Source: Arthrobacter globiformis
GTDB lineage: Bacteria > Actinomycetota > Actinomycetes > Actinomycetales > Micrococcaceae
Length of the DNA: 64,000 bases
NCBI RefSeq assembly: GCF_003261175.1
Contig: NZ_QLNP01000017.1
Coordinates: forward strand, 89,829-153,828
Direction: 5' to 3'
The notes under the pieces are model-generated. The model saw only the letters and a list, made by a program, of their open reading frames with translations, did no database searches and was not told the origin of the DNA. Positions 1 through 7,753 of the stretch are shown piece by piece. The stretch's first letter is position 1. Every line of letters starts with the position of its first letter. The position numbers and the translations under genes are program-made.

Positions 1-343
1 CGAGCCGGCGGTTGAGTTCGGCCGCGGACCGGACCCATTCGGGGCCGGAATACTCACTGGCGACGTCGGAAAGCGCCGCGCTGCCGGCACGGACCCGCTC
101 GTTGACCAGCTGCTGCTGCTCGATGCGGCGTCTGGACAGCTTGAAGTTGCCGAAGAGCAGGAAGAGGATCAGCCCCAGCGCCGGCACAAAGAAGATGCCC
201 AGCAGCCAGGCCATGGCCGTGGTGGGCCGCCGGTTGCCCGGGATGATGCCCACGGCCAGGACCCTGATGACCAGATCCACGCCGCTGAGCAGCAGGATCA
301 GCCATGCCGGCAGTGTTTCCGCCAGCGGAAATGGCCACAACAC
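1..343 (-). CDS. cls: Cardiolipin synthase, N-terminal part (partial, runs off the window)
   Basis: Reading leftwards from a GTG at 343, the frame stays open to the window edge (about 114 codons). It starts with an amphipathic stretch and two hydrophobic helices (AWLILLLSGVDLVIRVLAV, then TAMAWLLGIFFVPALGLILF) followed by LLFGNFKLSRRRIEQQQ. The P-x-x-T-x-AWLL-x(5)-P-x-x-G-x(5)-LFG pattern is the PLDc_N membrane anchor found in front of the two HKD phospholipase D domains of bacterial cardiolipin synthases, which join phosphatidylglycerol units at the membrane. The HKD motifs lie outside the window, so activity cannot be checked. GTG 343 is chosen because an in-frame stop lies 24 nt upstream and a GGGGG tract sits about 9 nt before it. 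It is divergent from pabC. Confidence 0.8.
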   Translation of the reverse strand, partial: MLWPFPLAETLPAWLILLLSGVDLVIRVLAVGIIPGNRRPTTAMAWLLGIFFVPALGLILFLLFGNFKLSRRRIEQQQLVNERVRAGSAALSDVASEYSGPEWVRSAAELNRRL

Positions 344-436
344 AGTTGAAACCCCCGTTATTTCTTACCTTCGCAGCCATTCGTTATGGAGCGGTGATGC
401 CAGCCTATCGGGCACCGGCCGCACTAAGCTTGAGGC

Positions 437-1369
437 ATGACGTCTCGTACCTCCCACACAGTGCTGGTGTTCCTGGATCCGGACTATGAGAACGGACGGA
501 TTGCCGACCCCGAAAGGCCGCAGCTGATGGCCACTGATTTGGGTGCCACCCGCGGTGACGGCGTGTTCGAGTCCATGCTCGCCGTCGCCGGCCACACGCG
601 GAAGATCCAGGCCCACCTGGACCGGCTGGCCCGCTCGGCGCAGGCGTTGGACCTTGAAATTCCGGGGCCGGACCGCTGGCGCCGTGCAGTCGAGACGGGC
701 GTCGCGGCGTTCCGCTCCGACAACCCGGCGCCCTCCCCGGAGCTGGACGAGGCCGTGGTCAAGCTCATTGTCACCCGCGGTGTCGAGGGCGCCTCCGCCC
801 CCACCTGCTGGGTTCAGGTCTCCCCGGTCGCCGTCGCCGGACGGCGCCAGCGCGAGACGGGCATCGATGTGATCCTCCTTGACCGCGGCTATGACAGTGA
901 TGCGGCCGAGCGCGCCCCGTGGCTGCTGCTTGGCGCCAAGACCCTGTCATATGCGGTGAACATGGCTGCGCTGCGCCATGCCCACAAGCAAGGGGCGGAT
1001 GATGTCATCTTCACGTCCTCGGACGGCCGCGTGCTGGAGGGCCCCACCTCCACCGTGCTGCTGGCGAATGTGGAGAAGAACGACGCCGGAACAACAGTCA
1101 AGCGCCTCGTCACGCCGCAGCTGGACAGCGGCATTCTCCCCGGAACGTCGCAGGGCGCCCTCTTCGCCGCCGCCAAGGCCGCCGGCTGGGAACTTGGCTA
1201 CGGCCCGCTGAAGCCCCAGGACCTGGCCGACGCCGACGCCGTCTGGCTGATTTCCAGCATCCGCCTCCTGGCGCCGGTCAATCACATCGACGGCCGCGAA
1301 ATCAGCACGCCGGCACTCCGCAAGCAGCTGACCGCCGAGCTGAACGAACTGTTCGCCGGAATCGAGTAG
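437..1369 (+). CDS. pabC: Aminodeoxychorismate lyase (class IV PLP aminotransferase fold)
   Basis: This 310-residue protein belongs to fold-type IV PLP enzymes. Members cleave 4-amino-4-deoxychorismate to p-aminobenzoate and pyruvate for folate synthesis in the cytoplasm. Visible marks are the N-terminal DLGATRGDGVFESM segment (residues 34-47), the putative Schiff-base lysine K168 in LLGAKTLSYAVNM, the GADDVIF element, and the cofactor-phosphate loop VLEGPTSTVLL. The length fits the family. Branched-chain and D-amino-acid aminotransferases share this fold, so the exact substrate is inferred from overall resemblance to actinobacterial PabC proteins. No pabA or pabB neighbours are in the window. 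The ATG at 437 has only a weak GAGGC in front. Confidence 0.8.
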   Translation: MTSRTSHTVLVFLDPDYENGRIADPERPQLMATDLGATRGDGVFESMLAVAGHTRKIQAHLDRLARSAQALDLEIPGPDRWRRAVETGVAAFRSDNPAPSPELDEAVVKLIVTRGVEGASAPTCWVQVSPVAVAGRRQRETGIDVILLDRGYDSDAAERAPWLLLGAKTLSYAVNMAALRHAHKQGADDVIFTSSDGRVLEGPTSTVLLANVEKNDAGTTVKRLVTPQLDSGILPGTSQGALFAAAKAAGWELGYGPLKPQDLADADAVWLISSIRLLAPVNHIDGREISTPALRKQLTAELNELFAGIE

Positions 1370-1392
1370 CCGGACGTCCCGTATAACGAAAA

Positions 1393-1428
1393 GGCACCGT
1401 TCGAAAAAAGCAGGGACAAGCCGGTGCC
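1393..1428 (+). terminator. Possible hairpin downstream of pabC
   Basis: The inverted repeat GGCACCG (1393-1399) / CGGTGCC (1422-1428) has a 22-nt loop and lies 24 nt after the pabC stop. There is no clear U-tract, so a terminator role is weakly supported. Confidence 0.3.
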
Positions 1429-1535
1429 CTGCGTTGTAGTCTTCTTCCACGGCCACTGCCCGCGTCCCGCGGCGGTGATGGCATGTGGCCTGGTTCCGGG
1501 CTCAGCCGGAATGAGTACGTATAAAGGAATAGCCG

Positions 1536-2633
1536 ATGTCTTGGGATGACAACTCCCTGCACGCATTGACAAACTCACTACCCACGGGCTGGGGGGCCCA
1601 GGCAGCGCTGCCGGGGGACATGGGGGAACTTAGTGTGCGCTGGCAAGCCCAGCAGATCATTACCGAACTGCTCGCCGAAACAGATCCGGCCAGCGCACGG
1701 CCCCGCGCCCAGTTGCGTGCCCTGTTCGAGGCCTATCCGGACAATCCCGAACACGTGCTGCTCGAGCACCTCACCGCCACCACAGAACTGGCCAACGCCG
1801 AAAACGGCGCCATCCCGGTAGTCTCCTCCTCCCAGAACGTGACCGTTCCCGAGCCGGTGCCCTTCACCCGGCGCAGCAGGAACCGGATTGAAGCCATCCT
1901 CGCGGACAAGATGCTGATGACCGCGTTCCAGCCGATCCGCCGGCTTCCGGAGGGGCACGTGATCGGGGTCGAGGCCCTGACCCGGTTCGTCAGCGACGAC
2001 GGCGCCAGCGCGGACCACTGGTTCAACGAGGCCGAATCCGTGGGGCTGGGCACCGAGCTAGAAGTGGCGGCGCTGCACCGGGCCCTCACTGCGGCGCAGG
2101 CCGTGCCCGACCACATGTTCGTCGCAGTGAACCTGACGCCGGCCACCTGCACCGATCCTCGGATCCAAGGAATGCTGGAACATTCCCAGCTGGCCATGGG
2201 CCGGATCATCATTGAGTTGAACGGCCCCATCCCCCTCGACCAGTACCCGTCACTGACGGCAGCCCTTGCTCCGTTGCGGCGCTCCGGGCTACGGGTTGCC
2301 GTTGATGGCGCCGGGCACCGCTTCACGTCGATGGACCAGATCCTTGAGCTCAACCCGGACATCATCAAGGTGGACCGGTCCTTCGTTGCGGGCATCGAAA
2401 GCTCGCCGGGCCAGCGGCTGCGTGCTGCGGCCATGGTCGAGCTCGCGGGCGACGTCAACGCAGTGATCGGCGCCCACGGAGTTGAAACACCGGAGGAACT
2501 TGCTGCCCTGACCGAGCTTGGGATGACCTCAGCGCAGGGCTACCTGCTGGGCCGGCCCTCCGTCCACCCGCTGGACTGGAATGCCTGGATCCGTTCGGAG
2601 AGCGAGACGGCCGCCAGCGGCCCTGCCTCCTGA
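1536..2633 (+). CDS. EAL-domain protein with degenerate catalytic motifs
   Basis: This 365-residue protein has an N-terminal region of about 115 residues with no recognised domain, then an EAL-type cyclic-di-GMP phosphodiesterase fold. The substrate and metal motif is kept as V-EAL-TRF (146-151), and IIKVDRSFV (276-284) keeps the conserved lysine. Two metal-site motifs are altered. The usual E-I/L-T-E reads IELNG (226-230), and the usual D-D-F-G-T-G-Y reads V-D-G-A-G-H-R-F (256-263), so the second aspartate is lost. GAHGVETPEE replaces the usual A-E-G-V-E-T. The protein is therefore probably a c-di-GMP-binding or structural domain rather than an active phosphodiesterase. No GGDEF, PAS or membrane segment is visible. 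It ends one base before the convergent PLP-enzyme gene. Confidence 0.8.
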   Translation: MSWDDNSLHALTNSLPTGWGAQAALPGDMGELSVRWQAQQIITELLAETDPASARPRAQLRALFEAYPDNPEHVLLEHLTATTELANAENGAIPVVSSSQNVTVPEPVPFTRRSRNRIEAILADKMLMTAFQPIRRLPEGHVIGVEALTRFVSDDGASADHWFNEAESVGLGTELEVAALHRALTAAQAVPDHMFVAVNLTPATCTDPRIQGMLEHSQLAMGRIIIELNGPIPLDQYPSLTAALAPLRRSGLRVAVDGAGHRFTSMDQILELNPDIIKVDRSFVAGIESSPGQRLRAAAMVELAGDVNAVIGAHGVETPEELAALTELGMTSAQGYLLGRPSVHPLDWNAWIRSESETAASGPAS

Positions 2634-2634
2634 G

Positions 2635-3684
2635 CTAGTCCTCCGCCAGGTCGGCGGCCAGACGGATGTGGTTATCCGCCAGCCACACCGGATTGAAGGC
2701 CTTGCTCTGGTAGTTGCTGCCGGTGTCCGGGGCGATCGCCACCACCACTGACCCCTGCGGTGCCGCCCTGGCCACCCGGATTGCTGCCGCCACCGTCAGC
2801 CCCGACGACGGCCCGAGGGACAGTCCTTCGTCGTTGAGCAGACGGTGCAGCGTGGTGTAGACCTCGTCATTCGGAATCCGCAGGAACCGGTCCAGCAGTC
2901 CGCGGTCGAAGACCTTCGGCCAGTCGGGCTTGGGCCAGGAGTTGCCCACACCGTCCACCAGGATCTGGCCCGGATGCCCGCCGCTGTAAACCGAACCGTA
3001 GGGGTCCGCCCCGATCACTTCCACGTGCCCGCCGGACTTCTCCTTGAGGTACCGTCCGTTCCCGGTGATGGTGCCGCCGGTGCCCACGCCTGCGACGAAG
3101 TGCGTCACCCGGCCGGCCGTCTGCCCCCAGATTTCCGGCGCCGTCCCCTCGTAGTGCGCCCGCGGATTGGCCGGGTTGTCGAACTGCAACGGACGCCACG
3201 CGCCCGGAATTTCGGCCGTGATCCGGGCCGCGACCGCCCGCGCATTGTCCGGCGAGTCCGAGGGCGCGCTCCAGTCCGTAAACACGACCCGCGCCCCGTA
3301 CCTGTTCAGGGCGTCCAGCTTTTCGGAGGAGATGGAATCACCGGTGACCACCACCACCGGATGTCCGGTCAGCGCCCCGATCAGGGCGAGCCCAATTCCC
3401 GTGTTTCCGGAGGTGCTTTCCACGATGGTCCCACCGGGCTGCAGCTCGCCGCTCCGCTCGGCCGCGCGGACCATGCTCAGCGCTGTCCGGTCCTTGATGG
3501 AACCGCCGGGGTTCTCCGATTCAAGCTTGACGAACACGGTGCTCCCCAGCCCGCGGCTCAGCACATTCAGGGGCACCAGCGGAGTGTTCCCCACCCGTGC
3601 CAGCACAACGTCGGCGTCCACGCCCGAATCCACGATCGGCGCCACATGCCTTGGCTGACGGCTGCTTCCCGTCACGGTGGTCAT
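2635..3684 (-). CDS. Cysteine synthase / cystathionine beta-synthase-like PLP enzyme
   Basis: This is a 349-residue fold-type II PLP enzyme. The lysine motif GGSIKDR carries K64, the substrate loop STSGNTG spans residues 90-96, and the phosphate-binding loop GVGTGGT spans 199-205. Family members make cysteine or cystathionine by beta-replacement on O-acetylserine or serine. There is no C-terminal CBS-domain pair and no N-terminal heme segment, so it is a short catalytic-core form. It is the last gene of a three-gene minus-strand operon. Its ATG overlaps the upstream lyase-like gene by 4 nt (ATGA), suggesting coupled translation. The partners (flavin monooxygenase, ammonia-lyase-like protein) and the divergent metZ operon point to sulfur amino-acid metabolism. 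The specific substrate is unknown. Confidence 0.8.
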   Translation of the reverse strand: MTTVTGSSRQPRHVAPIVDSGVDADVVLARVGNTPLVPLNVLSRGLGSTVFVKLESENPGGSIKDRTALSMVRAAERSGELQPGGTIVESTSGNTGIGLALIGALTGHPVVVVTGDSISSEKLDALNRYGARVVFTDWSAPSDSPDNARAVAARITAEIPGAWRPLQFDNPANPRAHYEGTAPEIWGQTAGRVTHFVAGVGTGGTITGNGRYLKEKSGGHVEVIGADPYGSVYSGGHPGQILVDGVGNSWPKPDWPKVFDRGLLDRFLRIPNDEVYTTLHRLLNDEGLSLGPSSGLTVAAAIRVARAAPQGSVVVAIAPDTGSNYQSKAFNPVWLADNHIRLAADLAED

Positions 3685-5402
3685 GATTCTCCTCCCCCAT
3701 GGCCCGGGCCGCCATCCGGAGCAGCGGCATTCAGGCCGCCGTCATCCGGAGCGCCCGGATCCGCTGTCCTTAGTTCCGGCAGTCCTGCGAGCAAATCCCC
3801 CAGCGCAGTACGCGCACTGTCCACCAGCACCGCCGCCGGCAGTTGACCGGCCAGCAGTTCCGACAGCCGCGCCACGACGGCGCCAGTGCCTGCTCCAAGC
3901 TTCCGGATTTCGGCCTCCCGCAGATCCGTGTCCTGCGCCTCCGCCAAAAGGTAGGATGCCGTCAATGCCTCGATGGTGAGGAGTTTGGCGGCAGCCTCCA
4001 CCGAGCGCTGCAGCTGCTGGAGGGCCAGCGGGGCCAGCGTGGAGTGGTCCTCCACGTCGGCGGACAGGGTGGGTGCGCCCAGCGTGGCGGGTGCCGCCAG
4101 GAACTTCAACTCCGCCAGCAGGCCGGCGGCCGAGTACCAAAGCAGCCCCGGCAGGTCCTCGGACGCGAGCGGTGTGCCGGCCCGGGCTGCCTCGAGGTTG
4201 AGCTGCCGGATGAGGCGCTGCGGCGGATAGAGCTTGGCGATCCGCCGCTCGCTGCTGATGCCGACATGGGCCAGTCCCAGCCGCAGCGCCTCAAACGCCA
4301 GTGCCAGCTGCATGGGCTGGAAGTTTCCGCCGGACACCATCCGGCCCGAGGCCACATCCGTCAGCGGGTTGTCGCCGCGGCCGTTGAGTTCCACCTCGAG
4401 CGCGTCGGCCAGGGCAGTTACCTGGGCCCGGAACGCACCGTGCGTCTGCGGCGCGGCCCGGAAGGACAAGGCGTCCTGGACCGACACCCGCCGACGCGGG
4501 TCCTCCAGCCAGCCGCCGCGCACCATGCTCCGGACATTGGCCGCCGAGACGCGCTGGCCGCCCACCGCCTTGGCCGACTGCACGGCCGGCGAAAACGGAC
4601 TGAGGTTCCCGCCGCCGTCGTACCTGGCGGTCGCCTCAAGCGAGAGTGCCAGCGCGGTGTCCGCCAAATCGCCGAGCCACCTGATGCGGCGGAGCTCCAG
4701 CGCGCCTGCACCGACCGAATAGGAGTTGGCGCTGACCAGCGCCAGTGCCTCGCCCGGGGCCAGGACCAGCGGGTCCAGCCCGGCAGCGGCGAGCGCCGCC
4801 GCGCCGTCCTGCAGGCCGCCGTCAGGAGCAAGCGCCTGTCCCTCCCCGATGGCGACGGCGGCAACCGCTGCCAGCTGGGTAAGGTCCGACGAGCCGACGG
4901 ACCCGTCGCGCGGAACGGCGGGCAGCACGCCTCTGTTGAGCAGTTCGGCATAAAACCGGGCAGTTTCCGGGCGGACCCCCGAGCCTCCCCGTGTGAATCC
5001 GATGAGCCTGGCCAGGATCAGGGCCCGGACTTCGCCCCGGTCCAGCAGCGCGCCGACGCCGCTGTGGTGGTAACGCACCACCTGCAGCTGGAAGTCGAGG
5101 ATGGATTCCTGCTCCACGGCCGTGTCCCGGCCGGAGCCGAGGAGGGTGTTCAGTCCGTAGACCCGGTGGCCGGAATCGATGGCCGCCTGCACCACCTCCC
5201 GGGACAGGCCAACTAGCTCGAGGGCGTCGGCGCTGAGGACCACCTCCACTGCGGGATCGTCCGCCGCCTCAGCCACGTCATCGGCACGGATGTGGGCCGT
5301 CCCGATCAGGAAGGTGCCGCGCCGGACACCGGGCATCAGTCCGTCGTATCCCCCGGGCCCATCCATGGAACCAAGCCCTGCCACTGCACCAGCCCCGGCC
5401 AT
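3681..5402 (-). CDS. Histidine/phenylalanine ammonia-lyase family protein with altered MIO motif
   Basis: The protein aligns along its length with the HAL/PAL family, whose members eliminate ammonia from aromatic amino acids using an MIO group formed from Ala-Ser-Gly. Visible are VYGLNT (81-86, family Tyr kept), the RYHHSGVG segment, GSVGSSDLTQL (167-177), the PGEALALVSANS region, QDALSFRAAPQTHGA (309-323) and SGGNFQPMQLALAFEAL (357-373). The family signature is G-S-V-G-A-S-G-D-L-x-P-L. Here it reads G-S-V-G-S-S-D-L-T-Q-L, so the MIO triad is not Ala-Ser-Gly. The usual tyrosine of the Q-D-x-Y-S-x-R motif is leucine. ATG 5402 lies 4 nt after the monooxygenase stop and gives 573 residues. ATGs at 5366 or 5336 are alternatives, the family norm being about 510. 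The frame is open further upstream only as overlap with the monooxygenase. Confidence 0.75.
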   Translation of the reverse strand: MAGAGAVAGLGSMDGPGGYDGLMPGVRRGTFLIGTAHIRADDVAEAADDPAVEVVLSADALELVGLSREVVQAAIDSGHRVYGLNTLLGSGRDTAVEQESILDFQLQVVRYHHSGVGALLDRGEVRALILARLIGFTRGGSGVRPETARFYAELLNRGVLPAVPRDGSVGSSDLTQLAAVAAVAIGEGQALAPDGGLQDGAAALAAAGLDPLVLAPGEALALVSANSYSVGAGALELRRIRWLGDLADTALALSLEATARYDGGGNLSPFSPAVQSAKAVGGQRVSAANVRSMVRGGWLEDPRRRVSVQDALSFRAAPQTHGAFRAQVTALADALEVELNGRGDNPLTDVASGRMVSGGNFQPMQLALAFEALRLGLAHVGISSERRIAKLYPPQRLIRQLNLEAARAGTPLASEDLPGLLWYSAAGLLAELKFLAAPATLGAPTLSADVEDHSTLAPLALQQLQRSVEAAAKLLTIEALTASYLLAEAQDTDLREAEIRKLGAGTGAVVARLSELLAGQLPAAVLVDSARTALGDLLAGLPELRTADPGAPDDGGLNAAAPDGGPGHGGGES

Positions 5403-5406
5403 GGCG

Positions 5407-6735
5407 TTAGAAGTCCAGCAGGTTCCGGCGGAAGCCGCCGTCGCCGTAGCTTGTCCGCAGCAGACCCCGACGGCGGAGCACCGGCGCCAGCCTGTCCAGC
5501 ACGCCGTGAATGGTGGCCGGGTCCACGAAGCCGGAGAAGAGGAACCCGTCGCCGCCCACTGCAGCCCCGGTTTCCTCGAGGTGGTCAGCAATTTCCTCGG
5601 CCGTGCCGATGATGCTGTCGCCCGCGCCACCGCTTCTGGCCTGCAGGATCTGCCGCAGCGTGGAACCCGGAGGCGCAGCCTTGGAGAAGTGCTCCAGGGT
5701 GCCCTGGTTGCTGTTGGTGCTGAGCTCGGGGAGGGGCGCGTCGAGGTCGAACTGCTTGAAGTCGATGACGGACAGGTAGGAGATCGAGTTGAGTTGGCTG
5801 TCGATGTCCCGCTGGGTGAGCTCCCGGCGCGCAGCCCGCAGCTCCTCAGCCTCGGCCCTGGAGCCGGTCACGGTGGGTTTGAGGACGAACAGCACCTTGA
5901 CGTCGTCGGGGTTCCGGCCGGCCTCGGCCGCCTCGGCGCGGATGGAGTCCCGGTACCCCTTCATGCCTTCGGTGCCGCGGGCCAGCGCGATCGCAACATC
6001 CGCGTTCGCGCCGGCGAAGGCTTTGCCCCGGGGGGATGCCCCGGCCTGCACCAGCACAGGCTCCTCCGGCAGCGGTGCCGTGTTCAGCGGTCCCCGGACC
6101 TTAAAGAACTCTCCCTCGTGGTGGATCGGCCGGACCTTGGTATGGTCCGCGAAGACCCCTGCACGGGTGTCCTCCCGGATGGCATCCGGTTCCCAGCTGC
6201 GCCAGAGCTTCCGAACGACGTTCACGAACTCCTCGGCCTTCTCGTAGCGGAGGTCGTGCTCGATCTGCTGGTCCAGTCCGTAGTTCTGCGCGGCAAGATC
6301 ACTGCCGGAGGTCACCACGTTCCAGCCCAGCTGCCCGTTGGAGAAGTGCTGCAGCGTGGCCAGCAGCCGGGCGGCGGTGAACGGCGGGTAGAAGGAGGCG
6401 CTGATGGTGGGCACAATGCCCAGGTGTTCCGTGGCGGAGAGCAGGTACGGCACCAGTGCCAGCGGATCGTGCTTCGGCGCGAAGGACGCCTGCGCCAGCG
6501 AGACCTCCGCGCTGCCGCCGTAGGTGTCGGGGACGGTGAGGGAGTCCTCGATGATGAACAGGTCCAGCCCGGCCCGCTCAAACTCGCGGACCGCATGCTG
6601 GTAGGGGGCGGGCTTCCTCCAGTCGTAGCCGATTCCATAGCCGGGCGTTCCCCAGCCCTGAACCCCGAAGCCATGGCCCACAAACCATCCAAAGTGCAGC
6701 ATGGGAGTCACTGTATTCGGGGTCGAATCATTCAC
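5407..6735 (-). CDS. LLM-class flavin-dependent monooxygenase (NtaA/SnaA/DszA group)
   Basis: This 442-residue bacterial-luciferase-like TIM-barrel protein resembles the NtaA/SnaA/DszA group. Those enzymes use reduced FMN from a separate reductase to oxidise nitrilotriacetate, pristinamycin, sulfones and related compounds. Visible features are HFGWFVGHG near the N-terminus, AGLDLFIIEDS, LGIVPTISASFYPPF, the group-typical GQLGWNVVTS segment, LVQAGASPRGKAFA, and the C-terminal GFLFSGFVDPATI. It is the first gene of the operon with the lyase-like and PLP-enzyme genes (4 nt to the next start). No flavin reductase is adjacent. The ATG at 6735 lacks a strong ribosome site, and an in-frame ATG at 6702 is an alternative. 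The context suggests use of an organosulfur or amino-acid-derived substrate, which is inference. Confidence 0.82.
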   Translation of the reverse strand: MNDSTPNTVTPMLHFGWFVGHGFGVQGWGTPGYGIGYDWRKPAPYQHAVREFERAGLDLFIIEDSLTVPDTYGGSAEVSLAQASFAPKHDPLALVPYLLSATEHLGIVPTISASFYPPFTAARLLATLQHFSNGQLGWNVVTSGSDLAAQNYGLDQQIEHDLRYEKAEEFVNVVRKLWRSWEPDAIREDTRAGVFADHTKVRPIHHEGEFFKVRGPLNTAPLPEEPVLVQAGASPRGKAFAGANADVAIALARGTEGMKGYRDSIRAEAAEAGRNPDDVKVLFVLKPTVTGSRAEAEELRAARRELTQRDIDSQLNSISYLSVIDFKQFDLDAPLPELSTNSNQGTLEHFSKAAPPGSTLRQILQARSGGAGDSIIGTAEEIADHLEETGAAVGGDGFLFSGFVDPATIHGVLDRLAPVLRRRGLLRTSYGDGGFRRNLLDF

Positions 6736-6849
6736 TGCGGCCTGGTTTCATCCGGCGTTACGGCGGTTCATCTCCCGTCATTATCCTCCCGGCCACCGGC
6801 TTTGTAACCGCAACGCGGCGACTGCTGTGACCGTATCCGTTACGGAAGA

Positions 6850-6882
6850 TGACGACGGCGGCGGTGCGCGCCGCCGTCGTCA
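6850..6882. repeat. Perfect 14-bp inverted repeat between divergent operons
   Basis: Arms TGACGACGGCGGCG (6850-6863) and CGCCGCCGTCGTCA (6869-6882) enclose GTGCG. It sits between the minus-strand monooxygenase operon start (6735) and the SAM-IV riboswitch (6899). No plus-strand gene ends just upstream, so a terminator is not needed here. A regulatory hairpin or an operator dyad is possible. A T5 run follows at 6891-6895. Confidence 0.6.
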
Positions 6883-6898
6883 GTGTTACGTTTTTGGG

Positions 6899-6979
6899 GA
6901 GTAATGAGTACCGGCATTAAGCCCTGACTGGCCGGTCGGCAACCCTCCTTCCACGGCGGGGTGCCTCAGGTGAATACTC
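6899..6979 (+). promoter_or_regulatory. SAM-IV type S-adenosylmethionine riboswitch
   Basis: The leader matches, from memory, the SAM-IV pattern of actinobacterial methionine genes. Outer stem arms GAGTA (6899-6903) and TACTC (6975-6979) enclose ATGAGTACCGGCATTAAGCC, the core GGCCGGTCGGCAACCCTCC, CACGGCGGGGTGCC, and the TCAGGTGAA joining segment. The downstream genes (DUF1737, rhodanese, metZ) include a methionine-pathway sulfhydrylase, as expected for SAM-repressed expression. The aptamer ends about 48 nt before the first GTG start, with AAAAGGAG at 7013-7020 as the ribosome site. No separate terminator is obvious, so regulation may act on translation. Confidence 0.85.
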
Positions 6980-7027
6980 GGCATATCGACCACTTCGAGC
7001 TGCAAGCGTGAGAAAAGGAGATCCGTC

Positions 7028-7336
7028 GTGTCAGACGCCCCCGCCGTTGCAACGCTGCCGTCCCAGCAGGATAAACCCGAGGAAAAGCTGTCCTATCGCC
7101 TGATCACGGGGCCGGACGACCGCGCGTTTTGTGAGCGCATCTCGGCGGCCCTGGCCGAGGGATACGTGCTGCACGGCAGCCCTGCCGCCACCTTCAACGG
7201 CACCGGCGTCATCGTGGCCCAGGCCCTCATCCTGCCCGCCGCCATCGCCACCGCAGATGCCGCCGTCGCCACCGCCGTGGACCGGCTGGACTCTGACGAG
7301 GACCTCGCCGAAGAAGCTTACGAGGGCCACGCATGA
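7028..7336 (+). CDS. DUF1737 domain protein
   Basis: This 102-residue protein contains LSYRLITGPDDRAFCERIS followed by LAEGYVLHGSPAATFNG and VIVAQALILP. That layout fits the small DUF1737 family, whose function is unknown. Start GTG 7028 has AAAAGGAG 7 nt upstream. It is the first gene behind the SAM-IV riboswitch and overlaps the rhodanese gene by 4 nt (ATGA). The acidic alanine-rich tail after residue 70 looks disordered. Co-transcription with rhodanese and metZ links it to sulfur or methionine metabolism, without direct evidence of a role. Confidence 0.75.
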   Translation: MSDAPAVATLPSQQDKPEEKLSYRLITGPDDRAFCERISAALAEGYVLHGSPAATFNGTGVIVAQALILPAAIATADAAVATAVDRLDSDEDLAEEAYEGHA

Positions 7337-7752
7337 GCTACGCCGGAGACCTCACCCCGCAGGACGCGTGGGCAAAGCTCGAACAGGGCGCCGTCCTGGT
7401 GGACGTCCGCACCGAGGGCGAATGGGCGCACATCGGCGTCCCGGAAACTGCGTCCGCGAACAGCCAGCGCAACGATCCCCTGTTCATCCAGTGGACCTTC
7501 CCCGGCGGCATTCCCAACCCGAACTTCGTCGAGCAGCTGAAGCAGCAGGCGCCGGAGGACACGGGCGTGGAGCTGGTTTTCCTGTGCCGCTCCGGGCAGC
7601 GCTCCATCGCGGCGGCAATCGCCGCCACCCAGGCGGGTTTCACCGCCTACAACGTCCTCGAAGGCTTCGAGGGCGAACCCGACCGCTACGGTGAGCGCAC
7701 CGTGAACGGCTGGAAGAACCGCGGCCTGCCGACGAATCTGGGAAAGAACTAA
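7333..7752 (+). CDS. Rhodanese-like sulfurtransferase
   Basis: This 139-residue single-domain rhodanese has the CH2A-like motif VLVDVRTEGEWAHIGVP (21-37) and an active loop with C85 in FLCRSGQRS. Rhodaneses carry a persulfide on this cysteine and pass sulfane sulfur to thiophilic acceptors. The gene lies between DUF1737 (ATGA overlap) and metZ (TTG start one base after its TAA). It may deliver or detoxify sulfide for the sulfhydrylase that follows. This partner assignment is inferred from operon order. An insertion (FIQWTFPGGIPNPNFVEQL) before the active loop is common in rhodaneses placed near metZ. Confidence 0.88.
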   Translation: MSYAGDLTPQDAWAKLEQGAVLVDVRTEGEWAHIGVPETASANSQRNDPLFIQWTFPGGIPNPNFVEQLKQQAPEDTGVELVFLCRSGQRSIAAAIAATQAGFTAYNVLEGFEGEPDRYGERTVNGWKNRGLPTNLGKN

Positions 7753-7753
7753 G

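Noticed and set aside
12-440. Plus-strand open frame at the window start
   Set aside because: The opposite strand encodes a clear PLDc_N cardiolipin synthase start, and this frame has no domain.
5403-5630. N-terminal extension of the ammonia-lyase-like frame
   Set aside because: It lies inside the upstream monooxygenase gene and has no lyase-like sequence. ATG 5402 is preferred.
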